DNA of 64,000 nt from an uncultured Sulfitobacter sp. (GCF_947500075.1 NZ_CANMQS010000001.1:744001-808000); one strand, 5' to 3'. Positions 36,712 to 45,534 are shown, counted from the stretch's first letter. Notes: a model not told the origin generated them from the sequence alone. Program-made: numbers and translations.

Positions 36712-38172
36712 TCAAATCCCCGCCGGAATATTCAACGGATCCCGCTTGATCATCTTGGGCGAGGTCAACGCCTTCCACTTCGACAACGCCACATTCGCTG
36801 ACGGGAACGCGGGCCTCGGCACAAACTTCCCCCGCCCCGGATTGGCCTGCGAATTCTGCCCCCAGGCCCAGATCACATCGCCCCGGCTCAGTGTATAGCG
36901 CGCATTCGCCGTCACCTCGAACCCCTCGAACACATTGTAATCCAATACCGAATGATGGTTCGCAGGCGAAATCGACTTGGTGATCTTCGGATCCCACACC
37001 ACAATATCCGCATCCGCCCCCTCAACAATCGCCCCCTTGCGCGGATAGATGTTCAGGATCTTCGCCACATTGGTGGAGGTCGCCGCCACAAACTCATTCG
37101 GCGTCAACCGTCCCGTCTCAACCCCTTCCGTCCAGAGAACGCTCAAGCGCTCCTCCAACCCATTGGACCCATTGGGAATGATCCGAAAATCATCCCGCCC
37201 CGCCCGCTTCTGCTCGGTGGAAAACGCCGCATGATCCGTCGCCACAACCTGCAACGACCCCGCCTGCAACCCCGCCCAAAGCGAGTCCTGATGGTCCTTG
37301 GACCGAAACGGTGGCGACATGACCCTTCGCGCCGCATGGTCCCAGTCTTTGTTGAAATACTCACTCTCATCCAGTGTCAGAAACTGGATAAGCGGCTCTC
37401 CATAAACCCGCATCCCCTTCTGCCGCGCCCGCCGGATGGCCTCGTGCGTCTGCTCGCAGGACACATGCACGATGTACAAGGGCACCCCTGCGGTATCGGC
37501 AATCGTAATCGCCCTGTTCGCCGCTTCGCCCTCCAACTCAGGCGGACGGCTGTAGGCATGCCCCTCCGGCCCGGTGATCCCCTGATCCATGTACTTCTGC
37601 TGCAATTCCGCAACCAGATCGCCGTTCTCCGCATGCACCATCGGCAGCGCACCCAGCTCCGCACAGCGCTTGAAAGAGGCGAACATCTCATCATCCTCAA
37701 TCATCAGCGCACCCTTGTAGGCCATGAAATGCTTGAAGGAATTGACGCCCATATCCACAGCGTCCTTCATCTCGTTGAAAACAGTCTCATCCCAGCCCGT
37801 GATCGCCATGTGGTATCCCACATCCGAACAGATCTGCGGCGCCGACTTCCGGTGCCACTCGTTGATGGCGTTCTTGATCGACCCATCTTCCCCCGGCAGA
37901 CAGAAATCCACAATCATCGTGGTCCCGCCACAGGCCGCCGCCCATGTGCCACTCTCAAAGGTCTCCGCCGCCGTGGTCCCCATGAAAGGCATCTCAAGAT
38001 GCGTATGCGGATCAATCCCGCCGGGGATCACATAGGCCCCCTCGGCGTCGATATATTCATCGCCCACCAGATCCTCACCAATGCGCACGATCTTCTCACC
38101 CTCAATCAGCACATCCGCTTTCCATGTCCGGTCCGCCGTACAGACCATCCCACCTTTGATCACCTTGCTCAT
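36712..38172 (-). CDS. hydA: Dihydropyrimidinase
   Basis: 486 residues, normal length. The amidohydrolase metal ligands are in GIDPHTHLE (His56, His58), the carbamylated lysine in HFMAYKG (about Lys153) and later ligands in LYIVHVSCEQTH and VVATDHAAFS. It opens dihydrouracil or dihydrothymine to the N-carbamoyl-beta-amino acid, the second step of reductive pyrimidine breakdown. It lies between hyuC and the ABC transporter. The ATG follows GGGAGATACGGC. Confidence 0.95.
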   Translation of the reverse strand: MSKVIKGGMVCTADRTWKADVLIEGEKIVRIGEDLVGDEYIDAEGAYVIPGGIDPHTHLEMPFMGTTAAETFESGTWAAACGGTTMIVDFCLPGEDGSIKNAINEWHRKSAPQICSDVGYHMAITGWDETVFNEMKDAVDMGVNSFKHFMAYKGALMIEDDEMFASFKRCAELGALPMVHAENGDLVAELQQKYMDQGITGPEGHAYSRPPELEGEAANRAITIADTAGVPLYIVHVSCEQTHEAIRRARQKGMRVYGEPLIQFLTLDESEYFNKDWDHAARRVMSPPFRSKDHQDSLWAGLQAGSLQVVATDHAAFSTEQKRAGRDDFRIIPNGSNGLEERLSVLWTEGVETGRLTPNEFVAATSTNVAKILNIYPRKGAIVEGADADIVVWDPKITKSISPANHHSVLDYNVFEGFEVTANARYTLSRGDVIWAWGQNSQANPGRGKFVPRPAFPSANVALSKWKALTSPKMIKRDPLNIPAGI

Positions 38173-38220
38173 GCCGTATCTCCCATCCGCCTATCTTTTC
38201 TCCAAAAATATCCCGGGGTC

Positions 38221-38327
38221 CGGGGCAGAGCCCCGAAAGAAAGCAACACTCAACTCAAGCACGTCATATCCAACCAAGCACCCCGGAATTTTTCAAAAAT
38301 TCCGATCGTTTTCTTTCAAAGAAAACG
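38221..38327. repeat. Three hairpins between hyuC and hydA
   Basis: CGGGGC-AGA-GCCCCG (38221-38235), GGAATTTTTCAAAAATTCC (38285-38303) and CGTTTTCTTTCAAAGAAAACG (38307-38327) lie in one 163-base gap. They may reduce or stabilise transcription between the two genes, or derive from a small repeat element. The two AT-rich ones are near-perfect palindromes with a single-base centre. Confidence 0.6.
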
Positions 38328-38335
38328 CCTCCACC

Positions 38336-39586
38336 TCACCCGACAACCTCAGCCGTCTCCACCACCGCATGCAGCAGCACATCCGCGCCCGCCATGGCCC
38401 ATTCCTTCGAAATCTCTTCCGCCTCGTTATGGCTCAAACCATCCACGCAGGGACACATCACCATCGCCGTCGGTGCCACCCTGTTGATCCAGCAGGCATC
38501 ATGACCCGCCCCGGAAATCAGGTTCATGTGGGAATACCCAAGCCGCTCCGCCGCATCCCGCACGGCAGACACACAGCCCTCATCAAAGGTCACCGGATCA
38601 AACCCGCCAACCTTCTCGAACGCCACCTCAAGCCCCATTTCATCGGCAATCTTCTGCCCCTCAATGCGCAGCCGCTTCTCCATATCCTCGATCACGCTCA
38701 GATCAGGGGACCGGAAATCAACCGTGAACACCACCCGTCCGGGGATCACGTTGCGGGAGTTCGGATAGACATCAATATGCCCCGCGGCCCCCACCGCATG
38801 GGGCGCATGCCTCCAAGCGATCTCGTCCACCTTCTCCAACATCCGCGCCATGCCCAGACCGGCATTCCTGCGCATCGGCATCGGCGTGGAACCGGTATGC
38901 GAATCCCGCCCCGTCACCGTCACCTGCGTCCAGCTCAAGCCCTGCCCATGGGTCACCACGCCAACGTCAACGCCCTCGGCTTCCAAAATCGGGCCCTGCT
39001 CAATATGCAACTCAAAGAACGCATGCATCTTGCGCGCGCCCACTTCTTCTTCCCCCCGCCAGCCGATGCGTTTGAGCTCATCGCCAAAGGCCTTGCCCTC
39101 CGCATCCGTCTGCGCGTAGGCCCAATCCTGCGTGTGCACGCCCGCAAACACACCCGAAGACAGCATCGCGGGCGCGTATCTTGTCCCCTCTTCATTGGTG
39201 AAATTCGTGGCCACAATCGGGTGCCTGGTCTTGATGCCCAGATCATTCAGCGTCCGGATCAATTCCAGCCCCGCCAGCACCCCCAGCACACCGTCATATT
39301 TGCCCCCCGTCGGCTGCGTATCCAGATGCGAGCCCACATAGACCGGCAGCGCATCGGGGTCGGTGCCCTCACGACGGGCAAACATGTTGCCCATCTGATC
39401 AAGGCCCATGGAACACCCCGCCTCCTCGCACCAGCACTGAAACAACGCCCGCCCCTCGGCGTCCTCATCGGTCAACGTCTGGCGGTTGTTGCCACCGGCA
39501 ACACCGGGGCCGATCTTGGCCATCTCCATCAGGCTGTCCCACAAACGGTCCGGGTTGATCTTGAGGTTCTGGCCGGGCGCGCTCAT
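38336..39586 (-). CDS. hyuC: N-carbamoyl-beta-alanine amidohydrolase (Zn-dependent)
   Basis: 416 residues from the ATG preceded by AAAGGAGCC; the track's extra 29 codons come from the operator region. Metal ligands are seen in VGSHLDTQPTGGKYDG, NFTNEEGTRY, ELHIEQGP and a late SHNEAEE, the pattern of the M20-type carbamoylase family. The enzyme releases beta-alanine (or its methyl form), CO2 and ammonia, the third step of reductive pyrimidine breakdown. First gene of the operon; a RutR-type palindrome lies 40 bases before the start codon. Confidence 0.93.
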   Translation of the reverse strand: MSAPGQNLKINPDRLWDSLMEMAKIGPGVAGGNNRQTLTDEDAEGRALFQCWCEEAGCSMGLDQMGNMFARREGTDPDALPVYVGSHLDTQPTGGKYDGVLGVLAGLELIRTLNDLGIKTRHPIVATNFTNEEGTRYAPAMLSSGVFAGVHTQDWAYAQTDAEGKAFGDELKRIGWRGEEEVGARKMHAFFELHIEQGPILEAEGVDVGVVTHGQGLSWTQVTVTGRDSHTGSTPMPMRRNAGLGMARMLEKVDEIAWRHAPHAVGAAGHIDVYPNSRNVIPGRVVFTVDFRSPDLSVIEDMEKRLRIEGQKIADEMGLEVAFEKVGGFDPVTFDEGCVSAVRDAAERLGYSHMNLISGAGHDACWINRVAPTAMVMCPCVDGLSHNEAEEISKEWAMAGADVLLHAVVETAEVVG

Positions 39587-39625
39587 GGCTGGCTCCTTTA
39601 TCAGGCTGGCGTCTTCGCAAAAAAT

Positions 39626-39641
39626 TTTACCATTTGGTAAA
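39626..39641. promoter_or_regulatory. RutR-type operator upstream of hyuC
   Basis: TTTACCATTTGGTAAA, a perfect 7-base inverted repeat with 2 central bases. E. coli RutR recognises TTGACCAnnTGGTCAA, of which this is a close variant. It lies between the divergent hyuC and rutR genes; a second copy precedes preT. Confidence 0.75.
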
Positions 39642-39748
39642 TACACGATTGCGGTTAGGGTTGCCTCTGTCAAGAACTGCTTTATGGCCTTCGGGCAAGC
39701 TTAACCGATCTGCCCTTTTCTGCGGCACGTGCACCGGAAAGACCCTGC

Positions 39749-40384
39749 GTGACCAAACAGACACCCCCGGCCAAGAAACCCAGCCGCATCCAGACGCGCA
39801 ACCGCAAAATGATCCTGGACGCCGCGCTGGAGGTTTTTTCCCGCCACGGCTACCGGGGCACCACGCTGGACCAGATCGCCGCAGAGGCCGGGATCAGCAA
39901 ACCCAACATCCTCTATTACTTCGACGGCAAGGAAGACATCCACGTCACCCTGCTGAACCGCCTGATGGAAAGCTGGCTGGATCCGATGATCAAGCTGGAC
40001 GCCGCAGGCGATCCGCGCAGCGAAATCCTCAGTTACGTGCAGCGCAAACTGGACATGGCCCGCGACCTGCCACAGGAGAGCCGCCTGTTTGCCGGTGAGA
40101 TCCTGCAAGGCGCGCCGCGCATGTCGCCGCATCTCGAACGCCACCTCAAGCCGCTGTTTGACGAAAAATGCGCACTGATCCAGCGCTGGATCGACCAGGG
40201 CGCGCTGCCGCCGCTAGACCCGCAGCACCTGATCTTCTCCATCTGGGCCACCACACAGCACTACGCCGACTTTGACGCACAGGTCCAGGTGCTGGCATCC
40301 CACGCCAGTGATACCCACGCGCAGGCCAGCGCCCACCTCGCCCAGATGTTCGGCGCACTGCTTGCGCTGCCCAAAACACCCTGA
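39749..40384 (+). CDS. rutR: TetR-family pyrimidine regulator RutR
   Basis: 211 residues starting at GTG. The N-terminal TetR helix-turn-helix reads GTTLDQIAAEAGISKPNILYYFDGKEDIHVTLL. The ligand domain contains ESRLFAGEILQGAP and LDPQHLIFSIWATTQHYADF, which matches E. coli RutR almost word for word. RutR is released by uracil or thymine. It diverges from hyuC and lies between the two pyrimidine-breakdown operons, both of which carry its operator-like palindrome. Confidence 0.93.
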   Translation: MTKQTPPAKKPSRIQTRNRKMILDAALEVFSRHGYRGTTLDQIAAEAGISKPNILYYFDGKEDIHVTLLNRLMESWLDPMIKLDAAGDPRSEILSYVQRKLDMARDLPQESRLFAGEILQGAPRMSPHLERHLKPLFDEKCALIQRWIDQGALPPLDPQHLIFSIWATTQHYADFDAQVQVLASHASDTHAQASAHLAQMFGALLALPKTP

Positions 40385-40491
40385 GCGTTAACCTTTTGGA
40401 TCGAAGCCTGACGCGCGTTAGCACTCTGTTAACACCTCCCCCGCAAATTTGACGCGGGTGGTGGGCTCCCTCGCAATCGACAGGAGCAGAC

Positions 40492-40917
40492 ATGAGTGTA
40501 CTTTTGCTGACAAATCCCTACGCCTCGCAGGCGCAACCGCCAACCCTGGGCAGCCTGTCCACCGGGTTTGAGGCGCCGGGCACCCTGACCCCGCAGGCCG
40601 TCACCCCAACCGAAAGCAGCGCGGACACCCGCAACAGCGGATCGTCCACATCCTATGACGGCAGCGGCGCCGGTGCCGGAGGGGCGGCTGCGCAACAGCC
40701 CCTGAAACAGGACGCGGCAACCGCCCGGCCCATTGATGCCACACCCCGCTCCATCGTGACCGCACAGGCCGAAAGCGCGGCACAAACAGCAGAACCCGTG
40801 CGTGCCGAACCACCCGCAGACCCGCCGGAGATCGTAGACATGGCAGAAAAGACACGTCAGCGGGCGCAGGAAATGCCCCTGCCCCTGCCCACACTGCCGT
40901 TTCTGATGCGGGCCTGA
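40492..40917 (+). CDS. Disordered hypothetical protein
   Basis: 141 residues, preceded by CAGGAGCAGAC. It is dominated by Ala, Pro, Thr, Ser, Gly and Gln (for example DTRNSGSSTSYDGSG) and has no signal peptide or fold signature, apart from a C-terminal helix AEKTRQRAQEMPLPLPTLPF. It could be a flagellar or surface-linked adaptor, but I do not recognise it. It converges on preA with a 19-base gap. Confidence 0.55.
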   Translation: MSVLLLTNPYASQAQPPTLGSLSTGFEAPGTLTPQAVTPTESSADTRNSGSSTSYDGSGAGAGGAAAQQPLKQDAATARPIDATPRSIVTAQAESAAQTAEPVRAEPPADPPEIVDMAEKTRQRAQEMPLPLPTLPFLMRA

Positions 40918-40936
40918 TCAGACCCGCATCACAACA

Positions 40937-42241
40937 CTACTCCGCAGCCTTCGCTGCCGGATTGTTGGGGTGGGTTGTCCAGTTGGCATACTCCGGCTGG
41001 ACAACCTTGCCCGTGCGGGGATCCACCGCACCGGGCGTCATCGCCTCCATGGTGATGCAGTCCTCCACCGGGCAGACATTCACACACAAGTTACAGGCCA
41101 CACATTCTTCGTCGATCACCGTAAACGTGCGGTCCTCCGACATCGCAATCGCCTGATGTGAGGTATCCTCGCAAGCCGCAAAACACCGCCCGCAGGAAAT
41201 GCACAGGTCCTGATTGATCACCGCCTTGGCCACGTAATTGAGGTTCAGATACTGCCAGTCGGTGACATTGGGCACCGCAGCACCCTTGAAATCCGCAATG
41301 CTGGTGTGCCCCTTCTCATCCATCCATTCGGACAGACCGCTGATCATCTCCTGCACCACCTTGAACCCATAGGTCATCGCTGCCGTGCAGACCTGCACAT
41401 TGCCGCAGCCCAGCGTGATGAACTCCGCCGCATCACGCCACGTCGTGATGCCACCAATGCCGGAGATTTCCATCCCCCGCGTGTGCTCCCCGCGCGCAAT
41501 CTCCGACACCATCGACATGGCAATCGGTTTGACCGCCGGGCCGCAATAGCCGCCGTGCGAGCCCTTGCCGTCAATCGACGGCTCAGGCGACATCGTGTCG
41601 AGGTTCACGGAGGTGATCGAATTGATCGTATTGATCAGGCTCACCGCATCCGCGCCGCCCGCGCGCGCCGCTGCCGCAGGTTTGGTGATATCGGTGATGT
41701 TCGGCGTTAGCTTAACGATGACAGGTTTCGAGTAATACTGCTTGCACCACCGCGTCACCATCTCGATGTACTCGGGCACCTGCCCCACAGCAGCGCCCAT
41801 CCCCCGCTCGCTCATCCCGTGCGGACAGCCAAAGTTCAGCTCAATCCCATCCGCGCCCGTGTCCTCCACCAGCGGCAGGATCGCCTTCCACGCGGCTTCC
41901 TCACAAGGCACCATGATCGATACGATCATCGCGCGGTCCGGGTAATCGGCCTTCACGCGTTTGATCTCTTCCAGATTGGTGTAGAGGTCGCGGTCAGTGA
42001 TCAGCTCAATGTTGTTGAGCCCCAACAACCGCCGATCCGCCCCATAGATCGCGCCGTACCGCGGCCCGTTCACATTCACGACCGGAGGCCCCTCGGACCC
42101 CAGCGTCTTCCACACAACACCGCCCCAGCCCGCATCAAATGCGCGGCGGACGTTGTATTCCTTGTCCGTCGGCGGGGCCGAGGCCAGCCAGAACGGGTTT
42201 GGGGATTTAATGCCCAGAAAGTCAGTTGTCAGGTCAGCCAT
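40937..42241 (-). CDS. preA: Dihydropyrimidine dehydrogenase subunit PreA
   Basis: 434 residues from the ATG at MADLTTDF; the extra 13 codons in the track are translated REP DNA. An FMN-binding TIM barrel (LASAPPTDKEYNVRRAFDAGWGGVVWKT, then ELNFGCPHGMSERGMGAAVGQ) is followed by two [4Fe-4S] clusters, CISCGRCFAAC and CVACNLCVNVCPVEDC. With PreT it reduces uracil or thymine with NADH, the first step of the pathway. Its start codon lies 13 bases beyond the REP element at 42255. Confidence 0.95.
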   Translation of the reverse strand: MADLTTDFLGIKSPNPFWLASAPPTDKEYNVRRAFDAGWGGVVWKTLGSEGPPVVNVNGPRYGAIYGADRRLLGLNNIELITDRDLYTNLEEIKRVKADYPDRAMIVSIMVPCEEAAWKAILPLVEDTGADGIELNFGCPHGMSERGMGAAVGQVPEYIEMVTRWCKQYYSKPVIVKLTPNITDITKPAAAARAGGADAVSLINTINSITSVNLDTMSPEPSIDGKGSHGGYCGPAVKPIAMSMVSEIARGEHTRGMEISGIGGITTWRDAAEFITLGCGNVQVCTAAMTYGFKVVQEMISGLSEWMDEKGHTSIADFKGAAVPNVTDWQYLNLNYVAKAVINQDLCISCGRCFAACEDTSHQAIAMSEDRTFTVIDEECVACNLCVNVCPVEDCITMEAMTPGAVDPRTGKVVQPEYANWTTHPNNPAAKAAE

Positions 42242-42254
42242 AGTGCCACTCCTC

Positions 42255-42278
42255 GTAGGATGGGTGATTTCACCCATC
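42255..42278 (+). repeat. REP-like palindrome, copy 4, between preT and preA
   Basis: GTAG-GATGGGTG-ATTT-CACCCATC, the same type as copy 3. The preT stop codon (TGA, 42270-42272) lies inside it. In the preT-preA message it would form a hairpin around the stop codon and just before the preA ribosome site. Confidence 0.85.
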
Positions 42279-43601
42279 ATCCCCCATCAAAACCCGGTGC
42301 ATGTCTTCCGCCGCATCGCGCCCTTCGGCCACGGCCGTCACCGTCAGGTCATCACCGCCTGACGCGCAATCCCCGCCAGCCCAGACATCATCCACGGATG
42401 TCCGCCCATTGGCATCCACCTTGATCTTGCGCCCGTCCAGCACGGGCAATCCCTCACCCTCCAGCGTCTGGCCAATCGCCTTGAACACCTGATCCGCCGC
42501 CAGCTTGAGCGTCTGGCCCGTGCCCTGCATCGCATCATCGACGTACTCAAATTCAATCTCCCGCACCGCGCCATTGCCATGCACCGCAACCGGCACCGCA
42601 TGGGTCACGATCCGCACGCCTTTGGAGGCCGCCAGATCCTGCTCGAACACGCTCGCATTCATCCGGTCCCGCCCGCGCCGGTAGACCAGCGTCACGTTCA
42701 GCGCGCCCAACAACTTGGCCTGCACCGCTGCATCCACCGCCGTCATGCCACCGCCGATCACCACCACATCGCGCCCAATCGGCACCTGTGCCACATCGGA
42801 CGCCTGCCGCAGCTCCGCGATAAAATCCACCGCGTCGGAGACACCGTCCTTATCCTCGCCTTCGGCACCCAGCGCGTTCACACCCGCCAGACCAATCCCC
42901 AGGAACACCGCGTCATAAACCGCGCGCAGCCCGTCCAGCTTCACACCATCGCCCAGCGCCAAGCCATGTTTGATCTCGATCCCGCCGATCTTGAGCAGCC
43001 AATCCACTTCGGCCTGGGCAAACCCGTCCGGTGTCTTGTAGGCCGCGATCCCGTATTCATTCAGCCCACCGGGCTTGGGCCGCGCATCATGCACCACCAC
43101 GTCATGGCCCAGCATCGCCAGCCGGTGTGCGCAGGCCAGCCCTGCGGGCCCCGCGCCAACCACGGCAATCCTCTTGCCCGTTGTCGCGCCCCGGCTGAAA
43201 GGATGGATGCCCTGCGCCTGCAAATGATCCGTCGCATAACGCTGCAACTGCCCGATCAGCACCGGCTTGCCTTCGGCCGCCTCCCGCACACAGGCTTCTT
43301 CGCATAAGGTCTCTGTCGGGCAGACGCGCGCGCACATGCCGCCCATGATGTTCTGGGTCAGGATCGTCTTGGCCGCCGCATCCGGCGTGCCCGTGGCGAT
43401 CTGGCGAATGAACAGCGGAATGTCGATGTCCGTCGGACAAGCCGTGATGCAGGGCGCGTCATGGCAGAAATAGCACCGGTCTGCGGCCACCAAGGCCTCA
43501 TGCCCGTCAAGCGCGGGATGCAGATCTGAAAACTGCGCCTCATACGCCGCGGCGGGCAGACGGCCCGGCATTACCCCTGGTTGAAACACATCTGACGACA
43601 T
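42270..43601 (-). CDS. preT: Dihydropyrimidine dehydrogenase subunit PreT
   Basis: 443 residues; the start was chosen at MSSDVFQPG, preceded by GAGGGTGCGTCAG, rather than 14 codons upstream. N-terminal iron-sulfur ligands are CYFCHDAPCITACP and CARVCPTETLCEEAC. FAD and NAD(P)H Rossmann motifs are VVGAGPAGLACAHRL and VVIGGGMTAVDAA. It passes electrons from NADH to PreA. The last codons and the stop lie in a REP palindrome, which may have replaced the original C-terminus. Confidence 0.93.
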   Translation of the reverse strand: MSSDVFQPGVMPGRLPAAAYEAQFSDLHPALDGHEALVAADRCYFCHDAPCITACPTDIDIPLFIRQIATGTPDAAAKTILTQNIMGGMCARVCPTETLCEEACVREAAEGKPVLIGQLQRYATDHLQAQGIHPFSRGATTGKRIAVVGAGPAGLACAHRLAMLGHDVVVHDARPKPGGLNEYGIAAYKTPDGFAQAEVDWLLKIGGIEIKHGLALGDGVKLDGLRAVYDAVFLGIGLAGVNALGAEGEDKDGVSDAVDFIAELRQASDVAQVPIGRDVVVIGGGMTAVDAAVQAKLLGALNVTLVYRRGRDRMNASVFEQDLAASKGVRIVTHAVPVAVHGNGAVREIEFEYVDDAMQGTGQTLKLAADQVFKAIGQTLEGEGLPVLDGRKIKVDANGRTSVDDVWAGGDCASGGDDLTVTAVAEGRDAAEDMHRVLMGDDG

Positions 43602-43654
43602 CTGACGCACCCTCATGCTTGCTGGATGGTCAAACGCTCTCACGGATCAAAAAT

Positions 43655-43670
43655 TTTATCAACTGGTAAA
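43655..43670. promoter_or_regulatory. RutR-type operator upstream of preT
   Basis: TTTATCAACTGGTAAA matches the hyuC operator at all but three positions, with one mismatch in the left arm; extended arms AAT/ATT continue the symmetry. It lies 54 bases before the preT start codon. Confidence 0.7.
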
Positions 43671-43843
43671 ATTATTGCAGTTTTGCGAAGTTTGCGCTGC
43701 AAAGCGCCAATTGGGACGGTGGCGCAGGGTAAATATCTTGCGAAAAACACGCCTTTCGGCCACTATGTCGGCGCTGCACGAAAGAATTTCGACACCACCT
43801 GCCTGAGGGCCACTGGGCCGAAGACACATTCGTCCACGCCACG

Positions 43844-43863
43844 CTGCCGCATACTGCGGGCAG
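43844..43863 (+). promoter_or_regulatory. csp leader hairpin, copy 2
   Basis: CTGCCGC-atact-GCGGGCAG, with the same bulged G as copy 1 at 16873. Two stem pairs differ from copy 1 and both changes are compensated, so the structure rather than the sequence is conserved. It ends 24 bases before the csp start codon. Confidence 0.55.
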
Positions 43864-43887
43864 ACCTAAGACAGGAGAAATGGGGTC

Positions 43888-44094
43888 ATGGCAACTGGCA
43901 CCGTGAAATGGTTCAACACGACAAAAGGCTACGGCTTTATCGCGCCCGATGGCGGCGGCAAGGATGTATTTGTCCACATCTCTGCGGTTGAACGCGCAGG
44001 TCTGACCGGGCTTGCAGACAACCAGAAGGTCACCTTCGACATCGAAGCGGGCCGGGACGGGCGCGAAAGCGCGGCGAACATCGCACTGGCCTGA
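43888..44094 (+). CDS. Cold-shock protein (CspA family), copy 2
   Basis: 68 residues, with RNP1 KGYGFIAP and RNP2 DVFVHISAV. It binds RNA through the cold-shock domain. Nearly identical to copy 1 at 16918. ACAGGAGAAA precedes the ATG. It is transcribed away from preT and followed by a terminator. Two near-identical copies with similar leaders suggest a duplication, possibly with different induction. Confidence 0.95.
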   Translation: MATGTVKWFNTTKGYGFIAPDGGGKDVFVHISAVERAGLTGLADNQKVTFDIEAGRDGRESAANIALA

Positions 44095-44126
44095 CACAAG
44101 GCCGACCAAAGCCTGAGTTTTTTGAG

Positions 44127-44146
44127 GCGGACGCTGCGGCGTCCGC
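44127..44146 (+). terminator. Intrinsic terminator of csp copy 2
   Basis: GCGGACGC-tgcg-GCGTCCGC, an 8-base perfect stem followed by TTCTGTGTCT, 32 bases after the stop codon. Confidence 0.75.
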
Positions 44147-44179
44147 TTCTGTGTCTGACACCCCCGCTGAAAGCCGCCC

Positions 44180-44773
44180 ATGCCCAAGACCATTGCAATC
44201 GTGATTTTCGACCATGCCGAAGAGATGGATTTTGTCGGTCCCTGGGAAACGCTGGGCGCCGCCGCTGAGAAAGACCCCGACTGGCAGGTTATTCTGGTGG
44301 CCGAGACACCCGATCCCGTCACCTGCGAGAAAGGCATGTGCGTCTTTCCCACCCATACCTACGCCGACATCCCCACGCCTGATGTCATCATCGTGCCGGG
44401 GGGCGACGGGGCTAAGGAACAGCTGGAGAACCCCGCCACCGTGCAATGGCTCCAGACCGCTGCCCCCACCTGCACCTGGATCACCAGCGTCTGCACCGGC
44501 ACCTTCCTGCTGGTGGGCGCGGGCCTGACAACAGGCCGACGTGTCACCACGCATCATTGGTTCCTCAAGGAGCTGCGCGACACCACCGATGCCAATGTGG
44601 TCGAAGGCGTCCGCGTCCTGCGGGATGGCAACCTTGTGACCGCAGGCGGGGTGACCTCCGGCATTGAAATGTCGCTGTGGCTGGTCGAACAGATCTGGGG
44701 CGCGGCACATCTGGACTACGTCAAAGGCTACATCGCCTATGACACCCCACCCCGCACCGTGATGGAGGTGTGA
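44180..44773 (+). CDS. DJ-1/PfpI-family protein
   Basis: 197 residues. The nucleophile elbow is SVCTGTFLLVGAGL with a Cys, and IVPGGDGAKEQLENP is the usual preceding loop; Glu in the N-terminal strand (HAEEMDFVGPWE) is likewise conserved. This resembles the isonitrile hydratase / glutamine-amidotransferase-like subgroup that sits beside AraC regulators, but here there is no such regulator domain. Substrate unknown. It is 97 bases from the next regulator gene. Confidence 0.88.
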   Translation: MPKTIAIVIFDHAEEMDFVGPWETLGAAAEKDPDWQVILVAETPDPVTCEKGMCVFPTHTYADIPTPDVIIVPGGDGAKEQLENPATVQWLQTAAPTCTWITSVCTGTFLLVGAGLTTGRRVTTHHWFLKELRDTTDANVVEGVRVLRDGNLVTAGGVTSGIEMSLWLVEQIWGAAHLDYVKGYIAYDTPPRTVMEV

Positions 44774-44870
44774 GGGGCCGCACAGGCTGCCCGCTGCCGC
44801 AATCGGTGCGCAGGGCGCCCCTCGCGCAAACCACCCTTGCAAACCCCGCAATCCTTCGTAGGTTTCCACT

Positions 44871-45437
44871 ATGACGGAAAACACTGACAGTATCTTAAAT
44901 GCCCTGCCGCGCCGGCTGAAAGAAGCCCGCAAGGCGCAAGGCCTCTCCCTTGATGCAACGGCGAACCTCAGCGGCGTGTCGCGCTCCATGGTCAGCCAGA
45001 TTGAGCGGGGCGAAAGCAGCCCGACCATCGCGACCCTGTGGAACCTGACCCGCGCGCTGAACGTCGATTTTGCCGGCCTCATGGCGCAGGGCGAAAGGGG
45101 CGACAGGATTGACGTCCTACAGGCCGCAGAGGTCCCCACGATTGAGAACATGGGCAAAGGCTGCCGCATCGCGATCCTCTCTCCGCCCGAGGAGGCAGGC
45201 GGGCATGAGGTCTATGACATCTCCTTTCAGACGGGCGGTTCTCTCAGCAGCCAGCCGCATGCGCGCGGCGCGGTGGAGCAACTGACCGTGTTGGAAGGCC
45301 GCATCCGGATCATGTCCGGCACGGCGGACAGCATCCTGTCCATGGGCGACACCGCCCGCTATGCGGCGGACGTCCCCCATGAAATCACCGCCGTGGACGG
45401 CGCAGCCCGCGTGTTTCTGATCGTGAAATCAAGCTGA
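44871..45437 (+). CDS. XRE-family regulator with cupin sensor domain
   Basis: 188 residues. The N-terminal helix-turn-helix is LSLDATANLSGVSRSMVSQIERGESSPTIATLWNLTRAL. The C-terminal cupin is VYDISFQTGGSLSSQPHARGAVEQLTVLEGRIRIMSG. This layout (HTH-3 plus cupin-2) is common in regulators of amino-acid and amine metabolism. It lies directly upstream of kbl-tdh with a palindrome in between, so it is the likely regulator of threonine breakdown. Confidence 0.9.
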   Translation: MTENTDSILNALPRRLKEARKAQGLSLDATANLSGVSRSMVSQIERGESSPTIATLWNLTRALNVDFAGLMAQGERGDRIDVLQAAEVPTIENMGKGCRIAILSPPEEAGGHEVYDISFQTGGSLSSQPHARGAVEQLTVLEGRIRIMSGTADSILSMGDTARYAADVPHEITAVDGAARVFLIVKSS

Positions 45438-45460
45438 TGGCGATTTAGCGGAAATCTGTA

Positions 45461-45505
45461 TGTCATAACGGAATTTATCATTGCGGAAATCCATCCGTTA
45501 TGACA
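45461..45505. promoter_or_regulatory. Long inverted repeat upstream of kbl
   Basis: TGTCATAACGGA (45461-45472) and its exact complement TCCGTTATGACA (45494-45505) are 21 bases apart, i.e. centre to centre about three DNA turns. A direct repeat GCGGAAATC occurs at 45448 and 45483. It is a good candidate operator for the adjacent XRE-cupin regulator, in the promoter of kbl-tdh. Confidence 0.6.
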
Positions 45506-45534
45506 GATACGGGGGGCGTCAGAGGAGTCGTCCC

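Noticed and set aside
16918-44094. The two csp genes as a mobile repeat
   Set aside because: Similarity is confined to the coding region and short leader. No inverted ends or target duplications, so simple paralogy explains it.
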